From: Bacteroidota bacterium | GTDB lineage: Bacteria; Bacteroidota; Bacteroidia; Chitinophagales; Chitinophagaceae | Direction: 5' to 3' | NCBI GenBank assembly: GCA_030706685.1 | Contig: JAUZOA010000014.1 | Coordinates: 1 to 64,000 of the forward strand | DNA: 64,000 nucleotides | Part shown: positions 56,101-64,000 of the stretch, piece by piece | How the letters are laid out: each line of letters starts with the position of its first letter | Position numbering within the stretch: position 1 is the first letter of the stretch | Position numbers and translations under genes: made by a program | Notes under the pieces: generated by a model | What the model was told of the DNA's origin: nothing | Database searches by the model: none | The model's input: the letters and a program-made list of their open reading frames with translations, nothing else

Positions 56101-56318
56101 GCAGCCAAACCGGGGTTTAATAAATCAAATATCAGTAAATAGAGCCCATAATCAAAACCATAAATTATAGGAATAGGTTTTTTAGGAAATACTTAAAAAC
56201 CGCTCCCGCAACTCCGTATTTGGAAAATTCGTTAATACAACTACATTTGCGGAAAATTTGGAGGGTGCAGTTGACCCTTGAAAACCTGATTCCTGAATTT
56301 TTTAAACCACAGTAGGAT

Positions 56319-56540
56319 ATGTTTTGGACACTAGAACTGGCCTCATACCTTGAAGACGCACCTTGGCCCGCTACCAAAGATGAGCTGATTGACTATTCTA
56401 TCCGCTCCGGCGCTCCCATTGAAGTAGTAGAAAATCTTCAGGAACTGGAAGATGAAGGCGACGTGTACGAAACAATTGAAGACATTTGGCCCGATTATCC
56501 CACCCAGGACGATTTCCTGTTTAATGAGGACGAGTATTAG
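56319..56540 (+). CDS. Small DUF2795-type protein
   Basis: A 73-residue acidic cytosolic protein. The N-terminal two thirds (ELASYLEDAPWPATKDELIDYSIR and VVENLQELEDEGDVYETIED) fit the DUF2795 fold, a small conserved Bacteroidota protein of unknown role; the tail is very acidic. It follows a 218-bp gap after the divergent lolD and stands before heptamer element G and fabI, which is convergent. Confidence 0.8.
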   Translation: MFWTLELASYLEDAPWPATKDELIDYSIRSGAPIEVVENLQELEDEGDVYETIEDIWPDYPTQDDFLFNEDEY

Positions 56541-56542
56541 AA

Positions 56543-56677
56543 CACTAATTAACGCCAATTATTTACGAGAATTAACGCTAATAATAAAGAAGCCCGGGTT
56601 TTTCACCCAGGGCTTTATTGTCTACAGTAAGCCGGTATTAGCGTCCATTAGTGCTCTTACGCGTTATTTCGCGTCTG
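56543..56677. repeat. Heptamer-repeat dyad G with internal terminator
   Basis: The left arm 56543-56584 and right arm 56636-56677 are imperfect inverted complements (GCACTAAT/CACTAAT...ACGC, TATTAGC) that can be read in 7-bp units. Between them sits a strong hairpin (56583-56619). The right arm overlaps the last codons of fabI. The period-7 character is weaker here than in C-F. Confidence 0.55.
56583..56619. terminator. Bidirectional terminator between DUF2795 gene and fabI
   Basis: AGCCC (56591-56595) and GGG pair with CCC and GGGCT (56610-56614), flanked by AATAAAG on the left and CTTTATT on the right. Serves the two convergent genes. Confidence 0.75.
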
Positions 56678-57485
56678 TCATCTGCTCAATCACTGCCTGC
56701 GTCACCCCTGTAAAACTAAATCCCCCATCATGGAATAAATTCTGCATGGTCACCATTTTAGTAAGATCGCTGAACATGACTACGCAGAAGTTTGCACAAT
56801 CTTCGCCGGATGCATTTCCTAAAGGGCTCATTTTTTCCGCATAATTAATAAAACCGTCAAAACCTTTTACCCCACTCCCCGCTGTTGTTCTTGTCGGGGA
56901 TTGTGAAATAGTGTTTACCCTTACTTTTTTCTTTACCCCATAATAATAACCAAACATTCTTGTCACGCTTTCCAGCAGCGCCTTGGCATCAGCCATTTCA
57001 TTATAATCAGGAAACACTCTTTGCGCAGCAATATAAGTAAGAGCCACTACGCTGGCTGATTCATTCAGTGCATCCATGTCCCAGGCGGTGCGCAATACTT
57101 TGTGAAGGCTCATCGAGGAAATATCCAGGGTTTTCTGGTTCCATTCATAATTCATTTCCGTGTAATGTTTGCCCTTACGAACATTCAGGCTCATGCCAAT
57201 AGAATGAAGTATGAAATCAATCTTTCCGCCAAAATGCTCCATTGATTTTTCAAAAAGGTTTTTCAGGTCATCCATACTCGTCACATCGGCCCCGATGACC
57301 GGCGCACTGCCGCAGGCTGCTGCCAGTTTATTTATTTCGCCCATCCTTAGGGCTACAGGAGCATTGGTCAATACAATCTGCGCCCCTTCTTCAAAACACC
57401 TTAATGCTGTTTTCCAGGCGATAGATTTTTCATCCAGTGCACCGAAGATGATTCCTTTCTTTCCTTTCAGTAAATTATAAGACAT
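56664..57485 (-). CDS. fabI: Enoyl-[acyl-carrier-protein] reductase (NADH)
   Basis: Last reductive step of each fatty-acid elongation cycle; 273 residues, short-chain dehydrogenase fold, cytosolic. N-terminal LLKGKKGIIFGALDEKSIAWK (NAD binding), HSIGMSL, and the catalytic Tyr-x6-Lys as YNEMADAK within VVALTYIAAQRVFPD. C-terminal INTISQSPTRTTAGSGVKGF is typical of Bacteroidota FabI. A perfect -7 box (TACTTTTG on the minus strand, 57515-57522) precedes the start. Confidence 0.95.
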   Translation of the reverse strand: MSYNLLKGKKGIIFGALDEKSIAWKTALRCFEEGAQIVLTNAPVALRMGEINKLAAACGSAPVIGADVTSMDDLKNLFEKSMEHFGGKIDFILHSIGMSLNVRKGKHYTEMNYEWNQKTLDISSMSLHKVLRTAWDMDALNESASVVALTYIAAQRVFPDYNEMADAKALLESVTRMFGYYYGVKKKVRVNTISQSPTRTTAGSGVKGFDGFINYAEKMSPLGNASGEDCANFCVVMFSDLTKMVTMQNLFHDGGFSFTGVTQAVIEQMTDAK

Positions 57486-57514
57486 AAACTCAGATTATGG
57501 TTTATTGTTGGGCG

Positions 57515-57522
57515 CAAAAGTA
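57515..57522 (-). promoter_or_regulatory. -7 box of fabI
   Basis: Minus strand TACTTTTG, a perfect TAnnTTTG, 29 bp before the fabI ATG. No clear -33 TTTG at the usual spacing. Confidence 0.4.
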
Positions 57523-57533
57523 AGAAGTTATTT

Positions 57534-57791
57534 TTAAGCGCCCGGAAAGAGCCTTTTTATGATCAGAACAAGGATAAACGTATACCCAAATACTACTATC
57601 AGCCCGGAAAAAAGATATAAAAACAACCTGCCAAATGATTCTTTGGGCCTGGTGATTTTCTGTAAATACTTATTAAATAAATAAACGGGAATAAGCGAAA
57701 TAATGATAATACACCATATGAAGAGAGCCTTCCATTTCAAAATTTCCCGATTATGCTTTTCAAAATTAATTACCCACCATCTCCCTTGCAT
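57534..57791 (-). CDS. Small two-TM membrane protein, unknown
   Basis: An 85-residue protein with two TM helices (~22-40, LFIWCIIIISLIPVYLF; ~58-78, LFLYLFSGLIVVFGYTFIL) and a basic loop. No family recognised. The ATG at 57791 lies inside the end of recN (26-bp overlap), which suggests translational coupling with recN but no functional link. It could also start elsewhere; evidence is mainly the hydrophobic pattern and close packing. Confidence 0.5.
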   Translation of the reverse strand: MQGRWWVINFEKHNREILKWKALFIWCIIIISLIPVYLFNKYLQKITRPKESFGRLFLYLFSGLIVVFGYTFILVLIIKRLFPGA

Positions 57792-59424
57792 TCTCCATCG
57801 CAGCGGCAGTCGGCTTTTCACCGCTCAGCATTTTGGCAATGGCGGTGATTCGTTCTTCTGTGCTTAACAGGCGGATATTTGTTTTCACAGCATCTTTTAC
57901 TATTTCTTTATAGACGAAGAAATGAGCATCTGCTTTACCCGCGATCTGCGGTTGATGGGTAATGCAGATCATTTGCCTCTTTGCAGCAAGCCTTTTCATG
58001 ATTATACCTACCTGCCTTGCTGCCTCGCCGGAAATACCCGTGTCAATTTCATCAAATATCATAGTGGGCAGATCAATGGATTCGGCAACCAGGGATTTTA
58101 TGCAGAGCATCAGCCGGCTGAGTTCTCCCCCACTCGCCACTTTACGCACAGGTTGAAACTGGTTGCTTTTATTGGCATCGAACAAAAATTCGATCGTGTC
58201 GTTGCCGTATTCGTGCAGGGACAGGGCTTGCCCTGTCTCTACACGCAATCGTGCATTGGGCATCCCCACCTGTCCTAACAATTTATTTACCTTGTCTTCC
58301 AATGGCTTTACCTGCTTCCTGCGACCCTCCGAGATTTTAGCCGCCAATTCTTTCGCTTCCTGTAATAGCTTGGTGGATTCCTTTTCCTTTTCATTGATCT
58401 GTGTATCAATTTCCAGAACAGCTTGCAGCTTTTCCTGCAACCGCTGCTGTACCAGTAATAATTCACCCGTGGTTTGAACACCGTGTTTCTTGAGTAACTT
58501 ATACCCGGTTGATAAACGATCATTCAATTGTTCGATCTTCTCCGGGTCATACTTTACCTGGTCGCTTATGTGATCCACTTCTCCTGCAATATCCTGCAAT
58601 TCTATTTGTGAAGATTGCAGGCGCTGGATCAATGCCGGCAGGTCAGCATGGAAAGATGAGTAAGTATATAATTGATTTTGTAAAATCTTCAATTGCTGCA
58701 CCAGCGGGGTTTCACTTTCCTGTAATTCAAAATAGACTTTGGCCAGCGCTCCCTTGATCCCTTCCGCATGACTCAGCATTTTCAATTCTGCGGCGATATT
58801 TTCTATTTCATTTTCCTTAAAGCCTGCTTCTGCCAGCTCATTAAACTGGAACCTGTTATAATCAGCCTCTTTGTCAAATTGCAGTTTCTGCGCTTTTAAT
58901 GATTCCCAGTCTTTCTTTACTTCCAGCCATTGCCAAAAAACTTTTTGATATTTATCCAGGGTATCAGCATGATTGGCCAATGCATCCAGCACTTCTCTTT
59001 GAAAACCGGTTTGACTTAATTCTAAAGTGTCAAACTGCTGATGAAGATCAACCATCATGGAACTTAGCTGCTGAAGCAGGGCCAGGTTGACCGGCGTATC
59101 ATTGATGAAAGCTCTTGATTTCCCATTCGTACCGATTTCCCTGCGCAACACCAGTTCATTATCCGCATCCAGGTCGTTTTCCTTTAAGAAATCACTGATC
59201 GCTTTTCTGTTCTCAGCATTGAAGATTCCTTCGACAATACATTTTTTTTCTTTGTTAACAAGAGCCGATGAATCAGCCCGTGCGCCCAGTATCAAACCCA
59301 GTGCTCCTACAATAATAGATTTACCTGCGCCTGTTTCACCCGTAATGACGTTCAGCCTTGGGGAGAGATCAATTTGCAGACTGTCAATGATAGCGTAGTT
59401 CTCAATATGCAATGTCTTCAACAT
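57766..59424 (-). CDS. recN: DNA repair protein RecN
   Basis: SMC-like ATPase that organises broken DNA ends during recombinational repair; 552 residues, cytosolic. Walker A ITGETGAGKSIIVGAL (~29-44), a long coiled-coil middle (~150-370), the signature motif KVASGGELSRLMLCIK and Walker B LPTMIFDEIDTGISGEAARQVG, then ICITHQPQIAGKA. The N-terminus MLKTLHIENYAIIDSLQI is typical. A -7-like TATCTTCG is just upstream. Full length. Confidence 0.95.
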   Translation of the reverse strand: MLKTLHIENYAIIDSLQIDLSPRLNVITGETGAGKSIIVGALGLILGARADSSALVNKEKKCIVEGIFNAENRKAISDFLKENDLDADNELVLRREIGTNGKSRAFINDTPVNLALLQQLSSMMVDLHQQFDTLELSQTGFQREVLDALANHADTLDKYQKVFWQWLEVKKDWESLKAQKLQFDKEADYNRFQFNELAEAGFKENEIENIAAELKMLSHAEGIKGALAKVYFELQESETPLVQQLKILQNQLYTYSSFHADLPALIQRLQSSQIELQDIAGEVDHISDQVKYDPEKIEQLNDRLSTGYKLLKKHGVQTTGELLLVQQRLQEKLQAVLEIDTQINEKEKESTKLLQEAKELAAKISEGRRKQVKPLEDKVNKLLGQVGMPNARLRVETGQALSLHEYGNDTIEFLFDANKSNQFQPVRKVASGGELSRLMLCIKSLVAESIDLPTMIFDEIDTGISGEAARQVGIIMKRLAAKRQMICITHQPQIAGKADAHFFVYKEIVKDAVKTNIRLLSTEERITAIAKMLSGEKPTAAAMENAREMVGN

Positions 59425-59505
59425 GGAACGAAGATAAAAAACAGCTTCTGATATGAAACGCTATTTTTCCCACCGGGTACGGGCAAAAATCCGGGCAAAA
59501 AAAAA

Positions 59506-59525
59506 CCTCCCGCCTGCGCGGGAGG
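59506..59525 (-). terminator. Terminator of the coiled-coil zinc-ribbon gene
   Basis: CCTCCCGC (59506-59513), loop ctgc, GCGGGAGG (59518-59525), followed on the minus strand by a run of T. Perfect 8-bp stem. Confidence 0.9.
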
Positions 59526-59556
59526 AAAATAAAAAAGAGAATCTTTTTATACGGGG

Positions 59557-60312
59557 TTATTTTACCTCTATATTATTGGCCAGTTCTTCATCCACTAATA
59601 TGCGTCCGCAATTCTCACATATCATCACTTTCTTATGCTGTTTGATCTCGCTTTGTTTTTGAGGAGGAATAGCATTGAAGCAACCGCCACAGGCATCCCT
59701 TTCCACGGCTACTACCGCCAGGCCATTACGATAGCTTTTGCGGATCTTTTCGTAACTGGCCAGCAGGCGGCTGTCAACATGGGATTTGGCTTCCGCTGCC
59801 TGTTTATTAAAATGCTTTTCTTCTTTTTCATTGGCGGCTATGATCTTTTCCAGTTCCGCCTTCTTATTGTTCAATACAGATTCTTTGGTCGAGATATTCT
59901 TTTTTGCTTTTTCCAGCAACACGGCTTTTTCGGCTATTTCTTCAGTGGCGTCCTTGATATGTTTTTCCGCCAGCTTCACTTCTAATTGTTGCATCTCCAT
60001 CTCTTTGTTGATAGCTTCAAATTCGCGGTTATTCTTTACGTTGCTGCTTTGCTTTTCATATTTTTTAATCAGGGCCTGCGCTTCCTTGATCCCTTCATTT
60101 CTCTGTGCAATGAATTCAGTAACTCCATTGATTTCTTCTTCAATACGAGTCTGGCGGGCTTTTAATCCTGTGATCTCATCTTCAAGATCGGCAACTTCCA
60201 TGGGTAACTCTCCTTTCAGAATGTGGATCTCGTCCAGCTTGCTTTCAATTTTCTGAAGGGTAACCAAAGAACTTAATTTTTCTTCGACTGAAAATTCTTT
60301 TACGCTTGCCAT
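59557..60312 (-). CDS. Coiled-coil protein with C-terminal zinc ribbon
   Basis: A 251-residue protein of the C4-type zinc-ribbon/CT398-like family. Residues ~10-190 form a long charged coiled coil. The C-terminal part has two CxxC pairs, DACGGCFNAIPPQ and MICENCGRILVDEE, a rubredoxin-like zinc ribbon. Function is poorly understood; homologues are widespread in Bacteroidota and Chlamydiota and have been suggested to act in secretion or nucleic-acid handling. The ATG at 60312 is chosen; upstream the frame overlaps the Nif3-like gene. Terminator at 59506-59525. Confidence 0.85.
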   Translation of the reverse strand: MASVKEFSVEEKLSSLVTLQKIESKLDEIHILKGELPMEVADLEDEITGLKARQTRIEEEINGVTEFIAQRNEGIKEAQALIKKYEKQSSNVKNNREFEAINKEMEMQQLEVKLAEKHIKDATEEIAEKAVLLEKAKKNISTKESVLNNKKAELEKIIAANEKEEKHFNKQAAEAKSHVDSRLLASYEKIRKSYRNGLAVVAVERDACGGCFNAIPPQKQSEIKQHKKVMICENCGRILVDEELANNIEVK

Positions 60313-60416
60313 TATTTTATTTTGTTTGAAATGTTTAGAGTTTGGTAATTGGCTCTGGCCATTCTGCTTTAGCCTCATGAACCATCCCGGCTTACCATTC
60401 GCCATTGACAACTTAT

Positions 60417-61511
60417 CTAAAAATACCACACCGGGTTGGTCCGCACTGTTGTTTTAAGGACGGCAAAGGTAGGGAATTTTTGCTCTAAAAATTCCTGCAG
60501 GAGGTTGATGGTGAATTGCTCACTCTCGTAATGCCCGATGTCCGCAATCAGTATCCGGCCATTGGCATCAAAAAATTCATGGTACTTCATGTCCGCTGTA
60601 ATAAAAGCATCCGCACCAGCAGTTAAAGCTTTGGAAACCAGGAAACTGCCTGCTCCTCCACATAGTGCCACCTTATGAATTTTCTTCTCTAAAAATGAAG
60701 TATGCCGTAGAGTCGTTAATTGAAAAACTTCCTTTAACCGGCTTAAAAACTTCTTTTCCTCTATTGCTTCAGGCAACATACCTATAACACCTGAACCGAC
60801 CCGTGAGTTCGCATTGGAAAGGTCAATCATATCGTAAGCCACCTCCTCATAAGGATGCGCCGATTTCAATGCTGATACAATTTTGTTTTCCAGGTAAGCC
60901 GGCAAGACTACTTCGATTTTTACCTCTTTTTCTGAATGTCGTTTGCCTATCTCTCCCACATAAGGGTTTGTTCCCTCCTTCGCTTTAAAAGTTCCTTCGC
61001 CTTCGGCATTAAAACTGCATTCGCTGTAATTACCAATATTTCCTCCACCCGCAGAAAAGATTGCATTTCGTACCTGTTCTGCTTTATTGGCCGGTACAAA
61101 AGTAAACAGCTTTTTAAGGGTGCTTTGCCTGGGTATAAGAATGGAAAGATTTTCCAGACCCAGCATCTTTGCCATTCTGCCATTTACACCCTCAATTACA
61201 TTATCCAGGTTGGTATGGATGGCATAGATAGCAATATCATTTTTTATAGCCCGGATAATGGTCTTCTCAACATAATTTTTCCCGTTTATTTTTTTAAGCC
61301 CTCCAAATATGATCGGGTGATGCGCAATAACCAGGTTGCATTTTTGAGAAATGGCTTCCTTGACGACATCCTCGGTAGCATCCAGGGAACAAATAATACC
61401 CCGGCATTCCCATGCCCCATCACCCGTAATCAGGCCCGCATTATCATAATGCTCCTGGTAAGAAGGGGGGGCTAAGTTTTCAAGATCTGCAATGATGTCT
61501 GCGATTTTCAT
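60417..61511 (-). CDS. Nif3-like dinuclear metal centre protein (DUF34)
   Basis: A 364-residue Nif3/YbgI-family protein. Metal-binding elements: NLVIAHHPIIFGGLKKI, IYAIHTNLDNVIEGVNGRMA, and the C-terminal DIGHYESEQFTINLL. The length fits the Bacteroidota type with an inserted PII-like domain between the two halves (~125-230). Some members have been linked to GTP cyclohydrolase-like or NAD-related chemistry, but the function is unsettled. It ends 105 bp upstream of the coiled-coil zinc-ribbon gene, with which it is probably co-transcribed. Confidence 0.9.
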   Translation of the reverse strand: MKIADIIADLENLAPPSYQEHYDNAGLITGDGAWECRGIICSLDATEDVVKEAISQKCNLVIAHHPIIFGGLKKINGKNYVEKTIIRAIKNDIAIYAIHTNLDNVIEGVNGRMAKMLGLENLSILIPRQSTLKKLFTFVPANKAEQVRNAIFSAGGGNIGNYSECSFNAEGEGTFKAKEGTNPYVGEIGKRHSEKEVKIEVVLPAYLENKIVSALKSAHPYEEVAYDMIDLSNANSRVGSGVIGMLPEAIEEKKFLSRLKEVFQLTTLRHTSFLEKKIHKVALCGGAGSFLVSKALTAGADAFITADMKYHEFFDANGRILIADIGHYESEQFTINLLQEFLEQKFPTFAVLKTTVRTNPVWYF

Positions 61512-61855
61512 ATACCTGGTAGAGCATTTTATTTAGCTAAAAACATCTCAATAATACAATTAATCTATAGCAAATATCCGTACTAATGATTTTTGGGCTA
61601 CCCAACCATTCCGGGTTTTTGTTACATCTGTTAAGTATGGCCATCCGCAAGGTGGCAGTAATGCTTTTCGTGTCTATCAGGTTAAATACTTGTTAATCAG
61701 TATCCATTGATCTTATCATCACATAATAATCAATATATATTTAGTGTTGTACTCAAAGTAGTTTTATGCGGCAACAGTATGTTTTCCCGGGCAAACTATC
61801 GTGGTGATCCATCGGGTATGAGGTAATATAATAAGCAAAAAAATCTGTATAAAAG
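61512..61855. other. Intergenic region upstream of the ApbE cluster
   Basis: About 340 bp between the divergent Nif3-like and ApbE genes. AT-rich in its right half. I see no convincing promoter box, hairpin or small gene. The frame starting at the ATG in AGTTTTATGCGGCAACAG (~61766) closes after 13 codons. Confidence 0.4.
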
Positions 61856-62785
61856 ATGCGACCGGGCCTTTTCAAAAAAGAAATGTTACTCATGGGTAAT
61901 CAATTTGAAATTACCGTAGTAGCGGATAACCAGGAATGGGCTTACCAACGAATTGACGAGGCAGTAGCTGAAATTAAACGCATTGAAAAAATACTGACCA
62001 CCTATAAAGACGATAGTGAAACTAATCTTATCAATAAAAATGCCGGCATTCAACCTGTAAAAGTGAGTGAAGAAGTTTTCCGGTTGATAGAACGCAGCAT
62101 CCGGATATCAGGCTTTACACAAGGATCATTTGATATTACTTACGGCTCTATTGACAAAAGACTGTGGAATTTCGACAAGAATATGAAATCATTACCTGAT
62201 CCGAAAAAGGCGAAAAAGATGGTCAGGCTGATCAATTACAGGAATATTATTCTTGACCACAATGAACAAACTGTTTTCTTAAAAGAAAAGGGAATGAGAA
62301 TCGGGTTTGGAGGAATTGGCAAGGGGTATGCGGCAGAAATGGCAAAAGCTCTCATGAAAAAGAGCGGTGTTAAAAGCGGGATCGTCAACGCTTCCGGAGA
62401 TTTAACTGCCTGGGGTTATCAGCCCGATGGATCTCCCTGGACAGTAGGCATTGCCCACCCCGATGCAGCTAATCTGCCATTCTCGTATATGAAAATTACA
62501 GATATGGCCGTAGCCACTTCAGGCAATTATGAAAAATATGTTATCATCAACAATAAAAAATATTCCCATACTATTAATCCCAGAACAGGTTTACCGGTTG
62601 CAGGTATAAAAAGTGTTACCATCATTTCCCCCAATGCAGAGTTATGCGATGCGTTAGCCACTCCCGTAACGATTATGGGAATAAAGCCGGGTCTTAACCT
62701 GATCAACCAGTTAAAACAAGTAGAATGTATTATTATCGATGATGACAACAAACTTTATACATCCAGGAACATTCATTTATCTTAA
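61856..62785 (+). CDS. apbE: FAD:protein FMN transferase (ApbE family)
   Basis: A 309-residue flavin transferase that links FMN covalently to Ser/Thr of target proteins, normally in the periplasm. Family motifs: LLMGNQFEITVVA, SFDITYGSIDKRLW, the nucleotide-binding MRIGFGGIGKGYAAEMA, GIVNASGDLTAWG, AVATSGNYEKY and HTINPRTGLPV. Odd: there is no signal peptide or lipobox; it begins MRPGLFKKEM directly before the catalytic fold, so it may act in the cytosol or be exported in another way. It is the first gene of a triplet with the Cys-tailed lipoprotein and the DUF3570-like protein (12 bp and 63 bp gaps). Confidence 0.93.
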   Translation: MRPGLFKKEMLLMGNQFEITVVADNQEWAYQRIDEAVAEIKRIEKILTTYKDDSETNLINKNAGIQPVKVSEEVFRLIERSIRISGFTQGSFDITYGSIDKRLWNFDKNMKSLPDPKKAKKMVRLINYRNIILDHNEQTVFLKEKGMRIGFGGIGKGYAAEMAKALMKKSGVKSGIVNASGDLTAWGYQPDGSPWTVGIAHPDAANLPFSYMKITDMAVATSGNYEKYVIINNKKYSHTINPRTGLPVAGIKSVTIISPNAELCDALATPVTIMGIKPGLNLINQLKQVECIIIDDDNKLYTSRNIHLS

Positions 62786-62797
62786 AAATTATTTTAT

Positions 62798-63022
62798 ATG
62801 AAAAAACAAAGTCTTTCTGTTTACCTGCTCTTCTCATTGCCCCTACTGTTTGCCACCGGCTGCGCTCCTGTAAAAGAATACCAGAAAAACCGTATTAATG
62901 ATTCTGAAATGCAACTCTCAGCAAGAAAAGTCGAAAAAACTGAAATGAGTTTTCAATCTTACCGGGAGGGTTCTTCCGGGGCCAATGGCGGAAAAACAGG
63001 AGGTGGCTGTGGCTGCAATTGA
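62798..63022 (+). CDS. Small DUF4266-type lipoprotein with GCGC tail
   Basis: A 74-residue lipoprotein: signal peptide with lipobox ATGC (Cys22), a short polar body (~25-55, RINDSEMQLSARKVEKTEM), then SYREGSSGANGG and the C-terminal GKTGGGCGCN. The Gly-rich tail with two Cys is the hallmark of DUF4266 proteins, usually found with ApbE and DUF3570 genes as here. The SSGAN segment loosely resembles the S-G-A-T motif that ApbE flavinylates, but the last residue is Asn rather than Thr/Ser. Function unknown; a redox or metal-binding carrier is a guess. Confidence 0.85.
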   Translation: MKKQSLSVYLLFSLPLLFATGCAPVKEYQKNRINDSEMQLSARKVEKTEMSFQSYREGSSGANGGKTGGGCGCN

Positions 63023-63085
63023 TACATCCTGTTACTTATTTGCATAAAATGAAATTGAATTGTATTCCCGCTTAATCACTAAAAA

Positions 63086-64000
63086 ATGAGAAGGATTTGT
63101 TTATCTGTTACCGGAATGTTCCTGATGTTCTTTCATTCTTTTGCCCAAAGCCCATCCTCCGCAGGGGATGATTATAAAAGCCTTAACCTGAAAGTAGAAG
63201 ATGTGAATATTGTGTCCGGGTATTACTCGCAGAATGGAAATCATTCGCCGGTTACCGGTGGTACCGGAACCCAGCAATTAACAGATATTTCGAATACGAT
63301 TTCCCTGAAACTTGTTAACTGGGATCTGTTCAATCATAAGCATTCTTATGAATTTGAATTGGGCATTGATCATCATTCGGCCGCTTCTTCAGCGTATGTG
63401 TCAAAGACAGGTGCGTCCAGAACGGGTGGAACCAGGATCTACCCTTCTTACACGTACAGGGTAGAAAATGAAGAAAAAAGAACAGGCTTCGGACTGGGAG
63501 TTTCTTATTCGCATGAGTACACGTATGTATCCTACGGAGGCAATCTGGAATTTTCCAAAAAGTCAAAAGATAACAACCGTGAATTTGATGCCAAAGCGCA
63601 TATTTACCTCGATCGTGTAAAATTGGTGGAGCCAAGCGAATTAAGGCCCGCCCCGGTTATTATCACCTCGGCCAGCAGTTCACGGTCCAAAAGCACAATT
63701 CCTTCAAGTCCCCGTAATACTTTTGATATTTCACTCTCGCTGTCGCAGGTGATCAACCAGCGTATGCAAATAGCGTTGTTAGCCGATGGCGTCGCACAAC
63801 AAGGTTACCTGGGCCTGCCTTTTTACAGGGTCTATTTTAATGACGGCTCTGTTCATATAGAAAATATGCCCGGCAACCGTTACAAATTGCCATTGGGAAT
63901 AAGATTAAATTATTTTATAGGAGATAAATTAATCGTAAAATCTTATTACCGTTTTTATACCGATAGCTGGGGAATTACTTCGCATACGGCCAGCCTGGAA
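63086..64000 (+). CDS. DUF3570-like outer-membrane protein, 3'-truncated by window
   Basis: An exported protein of at least 305 residues, cut by the window end. Signal peptide (~1-20, FFHSFAQ), then alternating strands with many Tyr, Ser and Asn (NIVSGYYSQNGNHSPVTGG, GLGVSYSHEYTYVSYGG, LNYFIGDKLIVKSYYRFY), the look of a beta-barrel. The motif SLNLKVEDVNIVSGYYSQ and position after ApbE and the Cys-tailed lipoprotein fit DUF3570. The frame is open from the ATG at 63086 to the last base. Function unknown; probably in the outer membrane. Confidence 0.82.
   Translation, partial: MRRICLSVTGMFLMFFHSFAQSPSSAGDDYKSLNLKVEDVNIVSGYYSQNGNHSPVTGGTGTQQLTDISNTISLKLVNWDLFNHKHSYEFELGIDHHSAASSAYVSKTGASRTGGTRIYPSYTYRVENEEKRTGFGLGVSYSHEYTYVSYGGNLEFSKKSKDNNREFDAKAHIYLDRVKLVEPSELRPAPVIITSASSSRSKSTIPSSPRNTFDISLSLSQVINQRMQIALLADGVAQQGYLGLPFYRVYFNDGSVHIENMPGNRYKLPLGIRLNYFIGDKLIVKSYYRFYTDSWGITSHTASLE

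Overview
The window reads as chromosomal DNA of a Bacteroidota bacterium, most likely of the Chitinophagaceae type. The reasons are the promoter style (TAnnTTTG close to start codons, few Shine-Dalgarno sites), signal peptides ending in xAQ/xFAQ, two lone LolD-like ABC ATPases, a DUF2795-type small protein, Reg_prop-type sensor kinases and a dense secreted hemicellulase locus. Species assignment is inference; no rRNA is present.

Layout. (1) 1-2.0 kb: three small plus-strand genes (nucleotidyltransferase, ABM-domain monooxygenase, GNAT acetyltransferase). (2) 2.1-17.1 kb: eight consecutive minus-strand genes for exported hemicellulose-degrading enzymes (GH51, GH43, GH95, CE6-like esterase, GH3, GH8, tandem CE1 esterase, GH51). 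Together they would debranch and finish arabinoxylan oligosaccharides; no SusC/SusD pair, endo-xylanase or regulator is in the window. (3) 17.1-20.5 kb: tRNA-Ala(GGC), a strikingly mitochondrial-type citrate synthase and an LptF/G permease. (4) 20.7-29.1 kb: an accessory cluster with a membrane protein, a TM-containing patatin, an NlpC/P60-like hydrolase with a peptidoglycan-binding tail, small unknown proteins and a papain-family peptidase, divergent from a small protein, a multi-TM protein, a histidine kinase and a LuxR-type regulator. Its hydrolases lack signal peptides, and three minus-strand transcription starts share a conserved upstream element. This is my best candidate for an undescribed system. 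(5) 29.1-47.0 kb: mostly housekeeping genes (tgt, GT2, O-methyltransferase, rsmG, M1 peptidase, rsmI, purS, pssA, pepP, pckA, deoxynucleoside kinase, trpS, gatC, LolD-like ATPase, cobalamin adenosyltransferase). (6) 47.1-55.4 kb: a giant beta-propeller sensor kinase, its response regulator, an OmpA-family protein and two large unknown secreted proteins. (7) 55.4-61.5 kb: lolD, DUF2795, fabI, recN, a coiled-coil zinc-ribbon protein and Nif3-like. (8) 61.9 kb to the end: ApbE flavin transferase, a small Cys-tailed lipoprotein (DUF4266-like) and a DUF3570-like protein cut by the window edge.

Beyond genes, the most unusual signal is a family of at least eight elements between 30 and 57 kb. Each has its own sequence, but most share one architecture: two arms of period-7 (heptamer) repeats that are inverted complements around a short spacer. 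They lie in intergenic gaps, and one lies inside rsmG. A separate, perfectly phased 11-bp array lies upstream of pckA.
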